Notes: generated from the letters alone by a model not told the origin. A stretch of 64,000 bases of DNA from an uncultured Rickettsiales bacterium (GCA_900551865.1 URXV01000001.1:124001-188000); one strand, 5' to 3'; positions 1 to 9,336 are shown, numbered from the stretch's first letter. A program made the numbers and translations.

Positions 1-1091
1 GAGTCTTCTGCCGTACCGAGCGTGGTGGCGACAAGCGCCTGCGTTTCGCCGCGGGTAAACAAAGCGGAACCATGTGTTGTCGGCAAGAGACCGACTTCGC
101 AGGTAATCGGGCGGACGGTTTTGGTGTCGCGGCCGTCAATACGTCTGCCGGTTGACAACACCTTTTCGCGCATAACCGAATGCATTAGCTTTTCAATCGC
201 ATCCAGAGCATAACGGACTTCCAGTTCGTTTTCCTGATCAATTGTTGCGTTTACTTCAGCACTCAGTTCTCCGAGACGGGTAGAGCGCTTCTGCTTGTCA
301 ACCTCGTTGAAAGCCTCTTCATATTTGGAGCGGAAGCCTTTTTCAATCCGGCTGTAGAGTTCATCAAATTCCGGCGGGAATACCGGTGCTTCCCAGGGTT
401 CTTTGCCTGCTTCGGCCTTTAGTTCGTTGATTAAGTCAATGACCCCCTGGAAATTTTCAAAACCGAACATAACAGCGTTCAACATCGTTTCTTCCGAAAG
501 TTCGTTGGCTTCGGATTCAACCATCAGGACGCCCTCTTTGGTTCCGGCTACGGTTAATTCCAACTCGGAATTTTTCAACTCTTCAACTGTCGGGTTTAAA
601 ACATACTGCCCGTTGATGTAGCCAACTTTGGCGGCACCAATCGGCCCCAGGAACGGAATACCGGAAACGGCGAGCGCGGCTGAGGCCGCAACCATTGCCA
701 GAATGTCCGAATCCGTCTTTTTGTCGTGGGCGACGGTCGTGCAGATGATCTGAACTTCGTTTTTGAACGCATCAGGAAACAGCGGGCGAATCGGCCTGTC
801 AATCAGGCGGGACACCAGAACTTCGTGTTCCGAGGGTTTGCCCTCGCGTTTCATAAAGCCGCCGGGGATTTTGCCGGTAGCATAATATTTTTCCTGATAG
901 TTAACAGTTAAAGGGAAAAAATCCTGGTCAGCTTTTGCTTCTTTTGCAGCGACAACCGTGGCAACAACTACCGTATCTCCATAACTTGCATAAACGGCAC
1001 CGGTTGCCTGTTTTGCGATTTTACCTGTTTCTAAAACTAATTTGCGGCCGCCCCATTCCATTTCTTTGCGGCACACATTCCAATTGACCAT
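1..1091 (-). CDS. pnp: Polyribonucleotide nucleotidyltransferase, N-terminal part (cut by window edge)
   Basis: This encodes the 3'-to-5' phosphorolytic exoribonuclease PNPase, which degrades mRNA and acts in the degradosome. The first 363 codons are inside the window and the rest (second RNase PH core, KH and S1 domains) lies beyond position 1. The reading frame starts with MVNWNVCRKEMEWGG and contains the first RNase PH-like core, including ATGKIPGGF, KREGKPSEHE and LIDRPIRPLFP, which are typical of PNPase. The ATG at 1091 follows an AGGAAAGG ribosome binding site. It is downstream of rpsO on the same strand, the classical rpsO-pnp arrangement, with two hairpins in the 95-base gap that may process or attenuate the transcript. 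Confidence 0.97.
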   Translation of the reverse strand, partial: MVNWNVCRKEMEWGGRKLVLETGKIAKQATGAVYASYGDTVVVATVVAAKEAKADQDFFPLTVNYQEKYYATGKIPGGFMKREGKPSEHEVLVSRLIDRPIRPLFPDAFKNEVQIICTTVAHDKKTDSDILAMVAASAALAVSGIPFLGPIGAAKVGYINGQYVLNPTVEELKNSELELTVAGTKEGVLMVESEANELSEETMLNAVMFGFENFQGVIDLINELKAEAGKEPWEAPVFPPEFDELYSRIEKGFRSKYEEAFNEVDKQKRSTRLGELSAEVNATIDQENELEVRYALDAIEKLMHSVMREKVLSTGRRIDGRDTKTVRPITCEVGLLPTTHGSALFTRGETQALVATTLGTAED

Positions 1092-1120
1092 ATTTTTTAC
1101 CTTTCCTATAAAATACCTCA

Positions 1121-1176
1121 CCCGGCAGAATACCGGGATTTTTGCAAATAGCGGAGCCCCATTGCCCCGCTATTTG
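1121..1176 (-). promoter_or_regulatory. Two hairpins in the rpsO-pnp spacer
   Basis: A 10-bp perfect stem (1145-1154 with 1167-1176, 12-base loop) is followed on the minus strand by a second stem (1121-1125 with 1133-1137). The first lies 10 bases after the rpsO stop codon. No long U run follows, so it is more likely a processing site or leaky attenuator than a full terminator. In Enterobacteria the equivalent spacer carries the rpsO terminator and an RNase III site that controls pnp; a similar role here is inference. Confidence 0.6.
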
Positions 1177-1186
1177 TTCTCAAACA

Positions 1187-1456
1187 TTACTTACGCAAGT
1201 CTAACTTCTTAATCAATGTCTGATATCTTTCTTCGCTGGTTGCCCGCAAGTGGTCGAGCAAGTGGCGGCGACGGCTTACCATCTTCATCAGACCCAGACG
1301 GGAGTGCAGGTCTTTTTTGTGGGTGTTAAAGTGCTCAATCAAAGAGTTGATGCGGTAGGTCCAGATTGCAATCTGAACTTCCGGAGAACCCGTATCACCC
1401 GGTTTGGTGCCGTATTGTGCAATAATTTCCTGTTTTTTTTCATTTGTAATCGACAT
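1187..1456 (-). CDS. rpsO: 30S ribosomal protein S15
   Basis: S15 is a primary 16S rRNA-binding protein of the small subunit platform. The 89-residue product has the usual length and hallmark sequences (DTGSPEVQIA near residue 21, HSRLGLMKMVSRRRHLL near residue 51). It sits 24 bases downstream of truB and upstream of pnp, a conserved order in Proteobacteria. S15 often represses its own translation through its leader; no leader structure was worked out here. Confidence 0.98.
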   Translation of the reverse strand: MSITNEKKQEIIAQYGTKPGDTGSPEVQIAIWTYRINSLIEHFNTHKKDLHSRLGLMKMVSRRRHLLDHLRATSEERYQTLIKKLDLRK

Positions 1457-1480
1457 CTGTTTTTCCTTATTACATAGTGT

Positions 1481-2383
1481 TTAAAGATTAAAAACCCGAA
1501 TCGGAGAAATTATGTTTTCTTTATTTTCGATAAGGGCGATAAGCTTATTTTTCAAACAGGCTGCCGCGATACCGGCGAAGGGGGTAACCCCTTGTGCAGG
1601 AAGGGTTTGCCCGTTTTTAAGCTTAAGAGCATCCTCTGCCGTCAAAGCAATAACCGTGATGTCGCACAGAAATGTTTCAACAGGCAGGAGAGGAGAAACT
1701 CCGTCGTCCTTATATAACATATTTTTTAAATTATCCAGTAAAATCGTATTCGAAAGGTCAAAAAATCCGTTTTTGGTGCGGCGGAGCGCGGTCAGGTGGC
1801 CGCAAGTGCCCAAAGATTCGGCAATGTCATGGCCGAGCGTGCGGACGTAGGTGCCTTTGGAGCAGGTTACGGAGAAACGGGATTCCGCCGTATCGGGGCT
1901 GTGTGAGAGGAGCTTTAGTTCCTTTATGGTTACCTGGCGCGCGGGAATGTCAAAATTTTCTCCACTGCGGGCGAGTTCGTAGGCTCTTTTGCCGTTGATA
2001 TGGATGGCGGAAAACTTGGGCGGAATTTGGGTGATTGTTCCGGTGAAACGGGGAATTATGCCGTTGACAGCTTCGGCGTCGGGCAGGTGTGAGGAAACGG
2101 CGCAGACTTCGCCTTCGGTGTCGTCTGTGGTTGTGCCCGTGCCGAATTTCAGGGTAAATTCGTAAGTCTTTTCGCTTCCTTCCAGATATGGGATTAATTT
2201 GGTCGCTTCGCCGAAGGCCATGGGCAAGACACCGGTGGCGAAAGGATCCAGCGTTCCGATGTGTCCGGCTTTTTTTGCATGCAACATATATTGGATTTTG
2301 CGTAATGCCTGGTTGGAACTCATTCCCTGCGGCTTGTCCAACACAATCCAGCCGTTGACATTTTGATTATAGTGCGAACTCAT
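1481..2383 (-). CDS. truB: tRNA pseudouridine(55) synthase
   Basis: TruB isomerises U55 in the T loop of tRNAs. The 300-residue protein has the N-terminal family signature GWIVLDKPQGMSS and the catalytic motif GHIGTLDPFATGVLP, with the nucleophilic aspartate at about residue 46. A second family element, KRAYELAR, is also present. The start codon overlaps the end of the upstream hda-like gene by four bases (ATGA), suggesting translational coupling. Confidence 0.97.
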   Translation of the reverse strand: MSSHYNQNVNGWIVLDKPQGMSSNQALRKIQYMLHAKKAGHIGTLDPFATGVLPMAFGEATKLIPYLEGSEKTYEFTLKFGTGTTTDDTEGEVCAVSSHLPDAEAVNGIIPRFTGTITQIPPKFSAIHINGKRAYELARSGENFDIPARQVTIKELKLLSHSPDTAESRFSVTCSKGTYVRTLGHDIAESLGTCGHLTALRRTKNGFFDLSNTILLDNLKNMLYKDDGVSPLLPVETFLCDITVIALTAEDALKLKNGQTLPAQGVTPFAGIAAACLKNKLIALIENKENIISPIRVFNL

Positions 2384-3117
2384 ATGAATAATTCCATTTG
2401 CTGGTTGCGGGTCAGGTTTTTCAGGGCTTCTCTAATAATCGGTACGGATACGGCGCGCCCGTTGGTCCATGAAATCTCATCGATTTCCGCAATCAGACGC
2501 GATACGAATTCAAAAGAGCGTTCGGTATGCTTTAAGATATAGTCAAGGATTTCCTGACCGATAATAATCTGACGGTCGTTGAACAGCTTGGCTATCAACG
2601 CGGTCAGCATTTCGTCATCGGGCTGCATAATTTCGACGCAGGGAACGATGTTCAGGCGCGATTTCAAATCCGGCAGGCGGAGCGGCAGTTTGGCCAATGG
2701 CTGTTCGGCGGTGAACAGGACGTATTTTCCGGGGACATTATAAAAATTATAAAGGTGAAAGAAAGCTTCTTCGTTAATTTCGGCGTCCATATCTTCAATA
2801 ACCAAAAAATCATTTTCATGGGCGAGTTTGTTAACGTTTTTCATATTGACGCGGTGGGCGGGAAGTATCGGAACAGGTATCGGGCGGGGCAGGCTTTTTT
2901 GTATCCGGTCGACCCAGATATGTGCCAGATGGGATTTGCCGCAGCTCCGGGGGCCATAAACACATAGGGAAAAGTGCTGCCAGTACGGCCAAATTTTGAC
3001 GGCGCGGTAGGCTGTTTCATTGCAGGCGGCCACCATAAAATCTTCTTCGCCGAGATAATTTCGGGGAGAAAACTTGAGCATATACTGTCCGGTTTTATGG
3101 TTGAAGCGGTTGTCCAT
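2380..3117 (-). CDS. hda: DnaA-related AAA+ protein, Hda/HdaA type
   Basis: This 245-residue protein has a DnaA-like AAA+ domain but neither the N-terminal nor the C-terminal DNA-binding domain of DnaA. A P-loop GPRSCGKS is at about residues 55-62 and a Walker B-like segment FLVIEDMDAE follows. Hda/HdaA proteins work with the beta clamp to stimulate ATP hydrolysis by DnaA and prevent re-initiation. The N-terminus contains QYMLKFSP, which may be the short clamp-binding motif expected there. It overlaps cckA by one base (TAATG) and truB by four, so it is in one operon with them. Confidence 0.88.
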   Translation of the reverse strand: MDNRFNHKTGQYMLKFSPRNYLGEEDFMVAACNETAYRAVKIWPYWQHFSLCVYGPRSCGKSHLAHIWVDRIQKSLPRPIPVPILPAHRVNMKNVNKLAHENDFLVIEDMDAEINEEAFFHLYNFYNVPGKYVLFTAEQPLAKLPLRLPDLKSRLNIVPCVEIMQPDDEMLTALIAKLFNDRQIIIGQEILDYILKHTERSFEFVSRLIAEIDEISWTNGRAVSVPIIREALKNLTRNQQMELFI

Positions 3118-5771
3118 TACGATTTCATGACCTCATATACTTTTTGGGTTAAATCGCTTAAGCTGAAAGGTTTGGGGATAAAAGACAAATTGTCGATGTC
3201 GGTAAATTCGCCTTTTAAAATGTCTTCCGAATAGCCGGACGCAAGAATTATCTTTATGTCAGGCAGCATTTCCAAGACCTGACGCGACAACTCGATGCCG
3301 TTTTGTCCGGGCATGACCATATCTGTAATCAGAAGCTGGAAATTCTTATCGTTTTCAAGTGTTTCGAGCGCATTTTCAGCAGAACTGCAACCGACGACGT
3401 CGTAGCCTTTTTTGCGGAGCGCCCGCAGGGCAAATGTCCGGACAGAGTTTTCGTCATCAACCAGCAGGATACGGGTATTTTCAATGTTTTCCGGCATCTG
3501 TGCCAAGTCGTCGGCTGCAGACAGGCTGAGCCCTAAAATGACTTTATCGCTGTCGGTTTGCGGCGATTTGATTTCCGCAGGGGTCAGGACGGCGCGGCCG
3601 CGTTTGTCGTTCAAAACGCGGCGGGTGAGGGCTGCGTCAACTTTGCGCGGGGCTGTTTCGGCCGGGTAAGCGGGCAGGTAGACCGAAAAGGTGGTGCCGA
3701 CGTTAACAGTGCTTTTTACTTTGATAAAACCTTCCATCTGGCGGACGATACCGTAGACGGTGGCCAGGCCGAGCCCGGTTCCGGAACCGACGACATTTTG
3801 TTTGGTGGAGAAGAAGGGTTCAAAGATGCGTGACATATTTTCCAAGGGGATGCCACAGCCAGAGTCGGTAACGTCCATGCGGATAAAGCTGCCGCTTTCT
3901 ATCGTTTCGGCGCCGAAACGGTATGGTTCAAGCAATGTTTCTTTCTGAGTGGAGATGGTAAGAGAGCCCTTTTTGTTCATTGCGTCTTTGGCATTGACGC
4001 AGAGGTTCAGGACGACCTGAAGAAACTGGACTTTGTCAACTTTAATGCAGTCGAGGTTTTCGCCGTGGCGGAATTTTAGTTCGATTTGTTCGCCGACGGT
4101 TCTTTTCAGCAGCGGTGTATAGTTGACGAGAATGTCGGTTATGTCGCTCAGTTCCGGCTGCAAAGGCTGCTTGCGCGAGAATTGCAGCAGCTGGCGCACC
4201 AGTTCGGCGGCGCAGTTGGCATTTTGCTTAATCTGGATGATGTCGGCAAATGACGAATCGCCGATGCTGTGCTTTTGCAACAGCAAATCGCAGAAACCTA
4301 TCATTGCGGTCAGAAGATTGTTGAAGTCATGGGCTATGCCGCCGGCCAGCTGTCCCATTGCCTGCATCTTCTGAGCTTGCGCAAACTGAGTTTCAAGGTT
4401 CTTCTGTTCAGTCGTGTCCAGGCAGAAAAGAATAATGCCGCGGATGTTTTCCCTGATTTGAACCGGAGAGGAAAACAGCGGGCAGATGTATAAACGGAGT
4501 ATCCGATTTTTGTTTTTTTCTTTGAGGTTAAGGTCAAAATAAGCAGGTTGCAACTTATCGGTTTCGGAAACAAACGCGGCCAACTGTTTTTTTATTTTTC
4601 CGATGCTGTCTTCGTCCAGATAGTTTGACAGGTAGTTATCTAGCGGTTGGGAGGATGAGGGGATGCCGAGAATGTCCATAAATCGCTGGTTGATGCGTTT
4701 GATAACCAGCTCGGTGTCAAGCAACATCATTCCGAATGGGGAAAGGTTAAAAATGCTGTTGGTTTCGGAAACGGCCTCTTCGTATGCCTGTTTCAGGCCG
4801 GCATCGGTCGGGATGCCACCGATAACTGCGCCGCGGGTTTGGACTTCGCTTCCCTGTTTAAAGCGGTCGACTTTTACAAGGTATTCACAAATGCCGCCGT
4901 CAGTACTGCGGACATATGCCGTGTATTGGGAACAGGCGTTGTTCAGGCGCTGTTCGCCTTCGGCACTTTGCGGCAGAAAATCCGTGATGCCTTTTCCGAG
5001 AATGTTCTCTTTGGGCGTATTTAACATACGGCTTAATGTTTTATTGACATATTCGACTTTGCCCTTGGCATTGAGGACATACAATCCGATGGGCATAAAA
5101 TTCAGAAAATTATAAAAAGCGCGCCGTTCTTCCTGAAAAATGGCGTCCATGGTTTTTTCCGAAGTGATGTTTTCGAGGCTCCACAGGAGATAAATGTTGT
5201 ATTTGAGGTCGAATCCGGAAGCGCGGTCTATTTCTTCGCCGCCGTCGGCATTGAGGCTGATTGGGCGAAGGCTGACCCGATACCATTCCTGCCCGGAAAA
5301 GACCGTAGAGGTATCAAATTTAAGCGTTACTTCCAGCCGGTCTTCCTTCAAATGTTCGGCGGAAGTGCGAAGCTGTTTCAGCTTTTGGCGGTTGTTTTCG
5401 TCATTGACGAGGTGCGTTTCCAAAAAGTCCAGAACGGGAAGCCCTTGCAGAAAGTTTTTTGCCAGCTCGTTTTGCAAGACGGTTTTGCCGTCGGCATTGA
5501 CGATTGTATAGCATATTTTACGGTTTTTGAGGATTTCGTTGGCCAAACCGCCATAAAGAATTGCTGTTTCGCCTGACTGGAGAATCGTAATGGCAATATA
5601 AATACTCAGGATTATAAAGATGAATACAGCCAGAATTACCGGACGGAGATATGCCGGATAGGCAAATAAAAAACCTATGCTTACAATGGTTGCAGTAAGC
5701 ATAAAGACGAGAAGAAGAAGACGTTCTTCCAAAATTTTGTCCGGGCGGATATCCTGGTCGTTTTTGAACAT
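3117..5771 (-). CDS. cckA: Hybrid sensor histidine kinase, CckA type
   Basis: CckA feeds phosphate through ChpT to CtrA to control the cell cycle and development in alphaproteobacteria. The 884-residue protein has two N-terminal membrane segments (about residues 17-38 and 42-63), PAS-like regions (about 85-450), a HisKA domain with H481 in GGIAHDFNNLLTA, an HATPase domain with DSGCGIP and GSGTGLGLATVYGI, and a C-terminal receiver domain (about 767-884) with phosphoacceptor D817 in LLITDMVMPGQNG. The order and the HDFNN box match CckA. It begins 37 bases after pgm. Neither ctrA nor chpT is in the window. Confidence 0.9.
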   Translation of the reverse strand: MFKNDQDIRPDKILEERLLLLVFMLTATIVSIGFLFAYPAYLRPVILAVFIFIILSIYIAITILQSGETAILYGGLANEILKNRKICYTIVNADGKTVLQNELAKNFLQGLPVLDFLETHLVNDENNRQKLKQLRTSAEHLKEDRLEVTLKFDTSTVFSGQEWYRVSLRPISLNADGGEEIDRASGFDLKYNIYLLWSLENITSEKTMDAIFQEERRAFYNFLNFMPIGLYVLNAKGKVEYVNKTLSRMLNTPKENILGKGITDFLPQSAEGEQRLNNACSQYTAYVRSTDGGICEYLVKVDRFKQGSEVQTRGAVIGGIPTDAGLKQAYEEAVSETNSIFNLSPFGMMLLDTELVIKRINQRFMDILGIPSSSQPLDNYLSNYLDEDSIGKIKKQLAAFVSETDKLQPAYFDLNLKEKNKNRILRLYICPLFSSPVQIRENIRGIILFCLDTTEQKNLETQFAQAQKMQAMGQLAGGIAHDFNNLLTAMIGFCDLLLQKHSIGDSSFADIIQIKQNANCAAELVRQLLQFSRKQPLQPELSDITDILVNYTPLLKRTVGEQIELKFRHGENLDCIKVDKVQFLQVVLNLCVNAKDAMNKKGSLTISTQKETLLEPYRFGAETIESGSFIRMDVTDSGCGIPLENMSRIFEPFFSTKQNVVGSGTGLGLATVYGIVRQMEGFIKVKSTVNVGTTFSVYLPAYPAETAPRKVDAALTRRVLNDKRGRAVLTPAEIKSPQTDSDKVILGLSLSAADDLAQMPENIENTRILLVDDENSVRTFALRALRKKGYDVVGCSSAENALETLENDKNFQLLITDMVMPGQNGIELSRQVLEMLPDIKIILASGYSEDILKGEFTDIDNLSFIPKPFSLSDLTQKVYEVMKS

Positions 5772-5808
5772 GAGCCTGCCTTTTTCTGAAAGATTATTTT
5801 GCCTGCTG

Positions 5809-7428
5809 TCAGGTAACGATGTCCGGCTGCTCTTTGCCGGTGCGTGAAGTTATTTCGGAAATTTCCCTTGAAACGCGGCAGAGTTCCCGAAGCATATCTT
5901 CAGGGTCTTCCTCAAGTTTGTCGGTAACATAGCGTTCAATATAGGTGCGCAGTGTAGCGCCGTTGGTTCCGGTTCCGGACAGGCGATAGACAATGCGCGA
6001 ACCGTCGGTGAAATGTACAATCAGCCCGTTTTGGGTTGAAGTATGGTCAACAGGGTCATTATAAACGAACGGATAAGCGTCGGAAACAGTGAAATTCCCG
6101 AAAGATTTTCCAGAAAGGGCGGGCAGTTTGGCTTTCAAATCAGCCATAAGCCTGTCAGCGGTTTCCTGCGGGATGCCTTCAAAGTCGTTGCGGAGATAGT
6201 AGCTTCTGCCATATTTCCGCCAGTGATCCAATGCAATTTCCTTTACGGATTTTCCGGTTTCGGCAATTATGCTGAGCCAGAACAGGGTAGCCCAAATGCC
6301 GTCTTTTTCACGGATATGGGCGGCTCCGGCGCCGAAACTTTCTTCTCCGCAGAAAGTAATGCGGTTGGAATCCATCAGGTGAATAAAGTATTTCCAGCCG
6401 GTCGGAACTTCGTAGTAGCCGATTTTCAAAGCATCGGCGACCCTTTTGACCGCCATTGACGTTGCGGCGGATTTTGCAACGCCGTAAATGCCGTTTTTAT
6501 ATGCGGGAATGAGCTTATAGTTATCGGTTAAAACAGCCAGGCAGTCGCTGGGGCTGACAAAGAAACCGGAACCGAGAATCATATTGCGGTCGCCGTCTCC
6601 GTCATTGGCTGCAGCAAAGTCAGGCGCCGCTTCCGAATACATCAGGTCAACGAGGTGTTTGGCATAAATAAGGTTGGGGTCGGGGTGCAGGCCTCCAAAA
6701 TCCTCCAGCGGAACAGCATTGATAACCGACCCGGCAGGCGCGCCGAGAATTTCTTCAAAAATTTTTTTGCCGTAAGGGCCGGTAACGCCGTTCATGGCGT
6801 CAAAGACAAAACGGAAATCCGATGTCAGCAGTTCTTTCAATTTGGCGAAATCAAAAATTCCTTCCATCATTTCAATATAGTCGGCAAAAGGGTCAATGAC
6901 TTCAATTTCCGTATTTTCGCAGCGGGCAGTTCCGACGGTTGACAAGTCTATGTCTGGACAGTCGGAAATCCTGTACTCCCTGATGGACAGCGTCTGCTCC
7001 TGAATAGCCTGACTTTCCGCCGGCTGGCACTGGCCGCCGGTTGCCGTGGCATATTTGATGCCGAAGTCGCCGTCAATGCCGCCCGGATTATGCGAGGCGG
7101 TCAGGATAAGCCCTCCGTCGAGTTTGTTTTTCAGGATAATGTGGGAGCCGGCGGGGGTTGACACCAGGCCGTTTTGTCCGACATACAGCTTTTTAACGTT
7201 ATTGGCTGCCGCTATTTTGATAATTTTTTGGATTGCGGCTTTATTCAGGTAACGCCCGTCGCCGCCGACCAGAAAAGATTTTTCCGACAAGTCGGGAATC
7301 GTATTGAAAATACTTTGCAGAAAATTTTCAATATAGTTTTCCTGCATAGCAATCCGGGTCTTTTTCCGCAGGCCTGCGGTACCCATTTTTTGGTCGGTAT
7401 ACGGAGAGGTGGAAACAATTTTTATCAT
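5809..7428 (-). CDS. pgm: Phosphoglucomutase (alpha-D-glucose-specific)
   Basis: This enzyme interconverts glucose 1-phosphate and glucose 6-phosphate, linking glycolysis to sugar-nucleotide synthesis; the ugd gene at 44682-45986 would use a UDP-glucose derived from it. The 539-residue protein has the phosphoserine loop TASHNPGG (S112), the metal-binding loop NDGDGDR, the sugar-binding GEESFGAG and a C-terminal phosphate-binding RLSGTGTNGATLR. The length matches the short eukaryote-like Pgm family found in Alphaproteobacteria. Confidence 0.96.
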   Translation of the reverse strand: MIKIVSTSPYTDQKMGTAGLRKKTRIAMQENYIENFLQSIFNTIPDLSEKSFLVGGDGRYLNKAAIQKIIKIAAANNVKKLYVGQNGLVSTPAGSHIILKNKLDGGLILTASHNPGGIDGDFGIKYATATGGQCQPAESQAIQEQTLSIREYRISDCPDIDLSTVGTARCENTEIEVIDPFADYIEMMEGIFDFAKLKELLTSDFRFVFDAMNGVTGPYGKKIFEEILGAPAGSVINAVPLEDFGGLHPDPNLIYAKHLVDLMYSEAAPDFAAANDGDGDRNMILGSGFFVSPSDCLAVLTDNYKLIPAYKNGIYGVAKSAATSMAVKRVADALKIGYYEVPTGWKYFIHLMDSNRITFCGEESFGAGAAHIREKDGIWATLFWLSIIAETGKSVKEIALDHWRKYGRSYYLRNDFEGIPQETADRLMADLKAKLPALSGKSFGNFTVSDAYPFVYNDPVDHTSTQNGLIVHFTDGSRIVYRLSGTGTNGATLRTYIERYVTDKLEEDPEDMLRELCRVSREISEITSRTGKEQPDIVT

Positions 7429-7508
7429 TTGGCTGCCTTTGCGTTAAAAAAATGTCAAATTTCGGTGCACACGATAAAACAAAAAGCACCGCTTGTAAAG
7501 ATTATTTA

Positions 7509-8192
7509 TTAGCTGAAAATAAATTCTGCAAGTTTTAAAATTTCCCGTTTGGCACATATATCTTCATAAGTCAGCTGTTTTGCCAGCTCTGGAAAAATTT
7601 GGGGAGAGAGGGCTCTGTCCTGTGCGGATATGCCGGAAACGGCGTTTTGGTATGGCTGGCGGAAATTCAGCGGCGGCGCGGCACGAAATCCGTAGAGGCG
7701 GGACATTTGTGCCAGTTCTGCCGATTGTCGGAGAGGCAGAGAACTGTCAGGATTGTTTTCGCAGACAACCCAATTCAGGCTGTGCCTCCGTGTGGCCGCT
7801 ATGCGTTTTTTTAACTCCCAAACGTCGTTAAGATATGCCTTGTTTTGTTGAAATTTTTTAATACCGCTTCGGCTATGGCGCAGCAGGGTGATGAACGTTG
7901 CCGCATTATCTGCCAATTCATCGGTTGCGGATATTTCCGGGATTATTACGGCATCATACGGTGCGGCGGCGAGGGGGAAACTGTTTCGTTCCAGTATGTC
8001 CGGCTGGGGCAGGGTTGGAAATTTTTGCCGGCGGTTATTGAATGTCTGGCGCAGAGGCGAGTCTTCGTTCAGCAGGACTGCAGTTTTCTGCCGGTTGTAG
8101 AGCAACACCAAGGCCAATTCCAAGCATACAGTCTTACGTCCGGTGTCTTTTTCACCGTTTATGACGACAATGTACGGAATATGTTCGCTCAT
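7509..8192 (-). CDS. Degenerate MipZ-like ParA/MinD-family protein
   Basis: MipZ is an alphaproteobacterial ParA-family ATPase that forms a polar gradient and positions FtsZ. The C-terminal half resembles it, with the run VWELKKRIAATRRHSLNWVV, followed by GFRAAPPLNFR. The nucleotide site is unusual: the deviant Walker A reads GEKDTGRKT in place of the family's EKGGxGKST, keeping both lysines but losing glycines. The expected Walker B aspartate (IDTPG) region reads VIIPEISATD. It may be a nucleotide-binding-deficient relative. It starts six bases after the dacA-like gene ends. Confidence 0.7.
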   Translation of the reverse strand: MSEHIPYIVVINGEKDTGRKTVCLELALVLLYNRQKTAVLLNEDSPLRQTFNNRRQKFPTLPQPDILERNSFPLAAAPYDAVIIPEISATDELADNAATFITLLRHSRSGIKKFQQNKAYLNDVWELKKRIAATRRHSLNWVVCENNPDSSLPLRQSAELAQMSRLYGFRAAPPLNFRQPYQNAVSGISAQDRALSPQIFPELAKQLTYEDICAKREILKLAEFIFS

Positions 8193-8198
8193 GACTGA

Positions 8199-9104
8199 CT
8201 AACGGCGATATCCTGCCGAAGCGTGGTTGTATGCGGTTTTGGTTTTTTCGCCGCGCAGAGAACTGTTAATAGCGCTGCGTAGGCTTGCCGTATTAATATT
8301 GGGATTCTTTTGCATATAATTTAATGATATTTCCATCATTTTAGAAATGTTTTCATCCCTCTCTTTGACTTTTTTATGTCCCAGCGTAACGGCGATGACG
8401 CGATAGTTTCCCTGCTGGGCGGAGGTCAAAATGTTAAACCCGGAAGCGGCGGTGTAGCCTGTTTTCATGCCGTCCGTTCCCAGCGAATCGTTTAAGAGGT
8501 AGTTGTGGGTTTTGTATGTCATGCCGTTGTATTGAAATTCGTTTAAAGAGAAGAGGTGATAGTACTGCGGGAAGTGGTGGTATACGGCGGCGCCTAAGAT
8601 GGCAAGATCTTTGGCGGTTGTTTTTTGAGCGGAGTTCGGCAGGCCGGAAGCGTTTTTGAATGTTGTGCGGTACATGCCGAGTTTGCGTGCCGTTTTGGTC
8701 ATCAGTTTGGCAAATTCGGCTTCGCTGGGGCTCAGGGCTTCCGCTAATACGGTGGCGCAGTCGTTGGCTGATTTGACAATCAGCGCTTCAACGGCTGTCT
8801 TGACGTCAATGTATGAACCGGCGGGCATTCCGAGTTTTGACGGCGAGCGCGACGCAGCGGTGGAAGATACTTTTAATTTGTCGGAAAATTTCAGCTTTCC
8901 GGTTTCCAGCGCATTAAACGTTATATAGAGTGTCATCAATTTGGTCAGAGATGCCGGGTAACGAAGCTCTTCGGCCTTGTCGGCATACAGTACGTTTCCG
9001 CTTTGGGCGTCAATAACAATTGAAGACGTGCCTCCGGCTGCATTTGCTGCGGTCGCACATCCCAAAGACAACAGAGCTATACATAACGTTTTTAATGCGT
9101 TCAT
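8199..9104 (-). CDS. D-alanyl-D-alanine carboxypeptidase, S11 family
   Basis: This periplasmic penicillin-binding protein trims the terminal D-Ala of peptidoglycan stem peptides. The 301-residue product has a signal peptide (first ~22 residues, ending AANA) and the three S11 active-site motifs: SLTK (S52, K55), SAN (S112-N114) and KTG (214-216). It lacks the extra C-terminal domain of PBP5. It is the first gene of the minus-strand run towards mipZ-like and pgm, and divergent from the tRNA-His gene. Confidence 0.94.
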   Translation of the reverse strand: MNALKTLCIALLSLGCATAANAAGGTSSIVIDAQSGNVLYADKAEELRYPASLTKLMTLYITFNALETGKLKFSDKLKVSSTAASRSPSKLGMPAGSYIDVKTAVEALIVKSANDCATVLAEALSPSEAEFAKLMTKTARKLGMYRTTFKNASGLPNSAQKTTAKDLAILGAAVYHHFPQYYHLFSLNEFQYNGMTYKTHNYLLNDSLGTDGMKTGYTAASGFNILTSAQQGNYRVIAVTLGHKKVKERDENISKMMEISLNYMQKNPNINTASLRSAINSSLRGEKTKTAYNHASAGYRR

Positions 9105-9212
9105 TTTATGGCGAATCCTTTCATTGTCGTGACTTTCTATATAATAGAGATGAAAAAGAAAATAAATTGTTAATTTTATGTTATGAATAAAAAAAAATTG
9201 TGTTTTTTTAGC

Positions 9213-9241
9213 TTGACTTTATAAATAATTGTATGTAAAAG
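9213..9241 (+). promoter_or_regulatory. Probable promoter of tRNA-His
   Basis: A TTGACT hexamer (9213-9218) is followed after 17 bases by TAAAAG (9236-9241). This places a transcription start roughly 10-15 bases before the tRNA. The -35 is good and the -10 is weak, so this is a tentative call. Confidence 0.45.
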
Positions 9242-9259
9242 TTCCAAAGCAAAGTTGAT

Positions 9260-9336
9260 GGCGGACGTAGCTCAGTTGGTAGAGCCCCGGTTTGTGGTAC
9301 CGGTTGTCGTCGGTTCGAGCCCGATCGTCCGCCCCA
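9260..9336 (+). tRNA. tRNA-His (anticodon GTG)
   Basis: A full cloverleaf can be drawn: 7-bp acceptor stem (GCGGACG with CGTCCGC), D arm with AGTTGGTA loop, 5-bp anticodon stem CCGGT/ACCGG around loop TTGTGGT (anticodon GTG), and T arm GTCGG-TTCGAGC-CCGAT. The gene has a G immediately before base 1 and C at position 73, the histidine identity pair, and an encoded CCA. Many Rhizobiales, Rhodobacterales and Caulobacterales lack this G-1:C73 pair. Confidence 0.97.
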
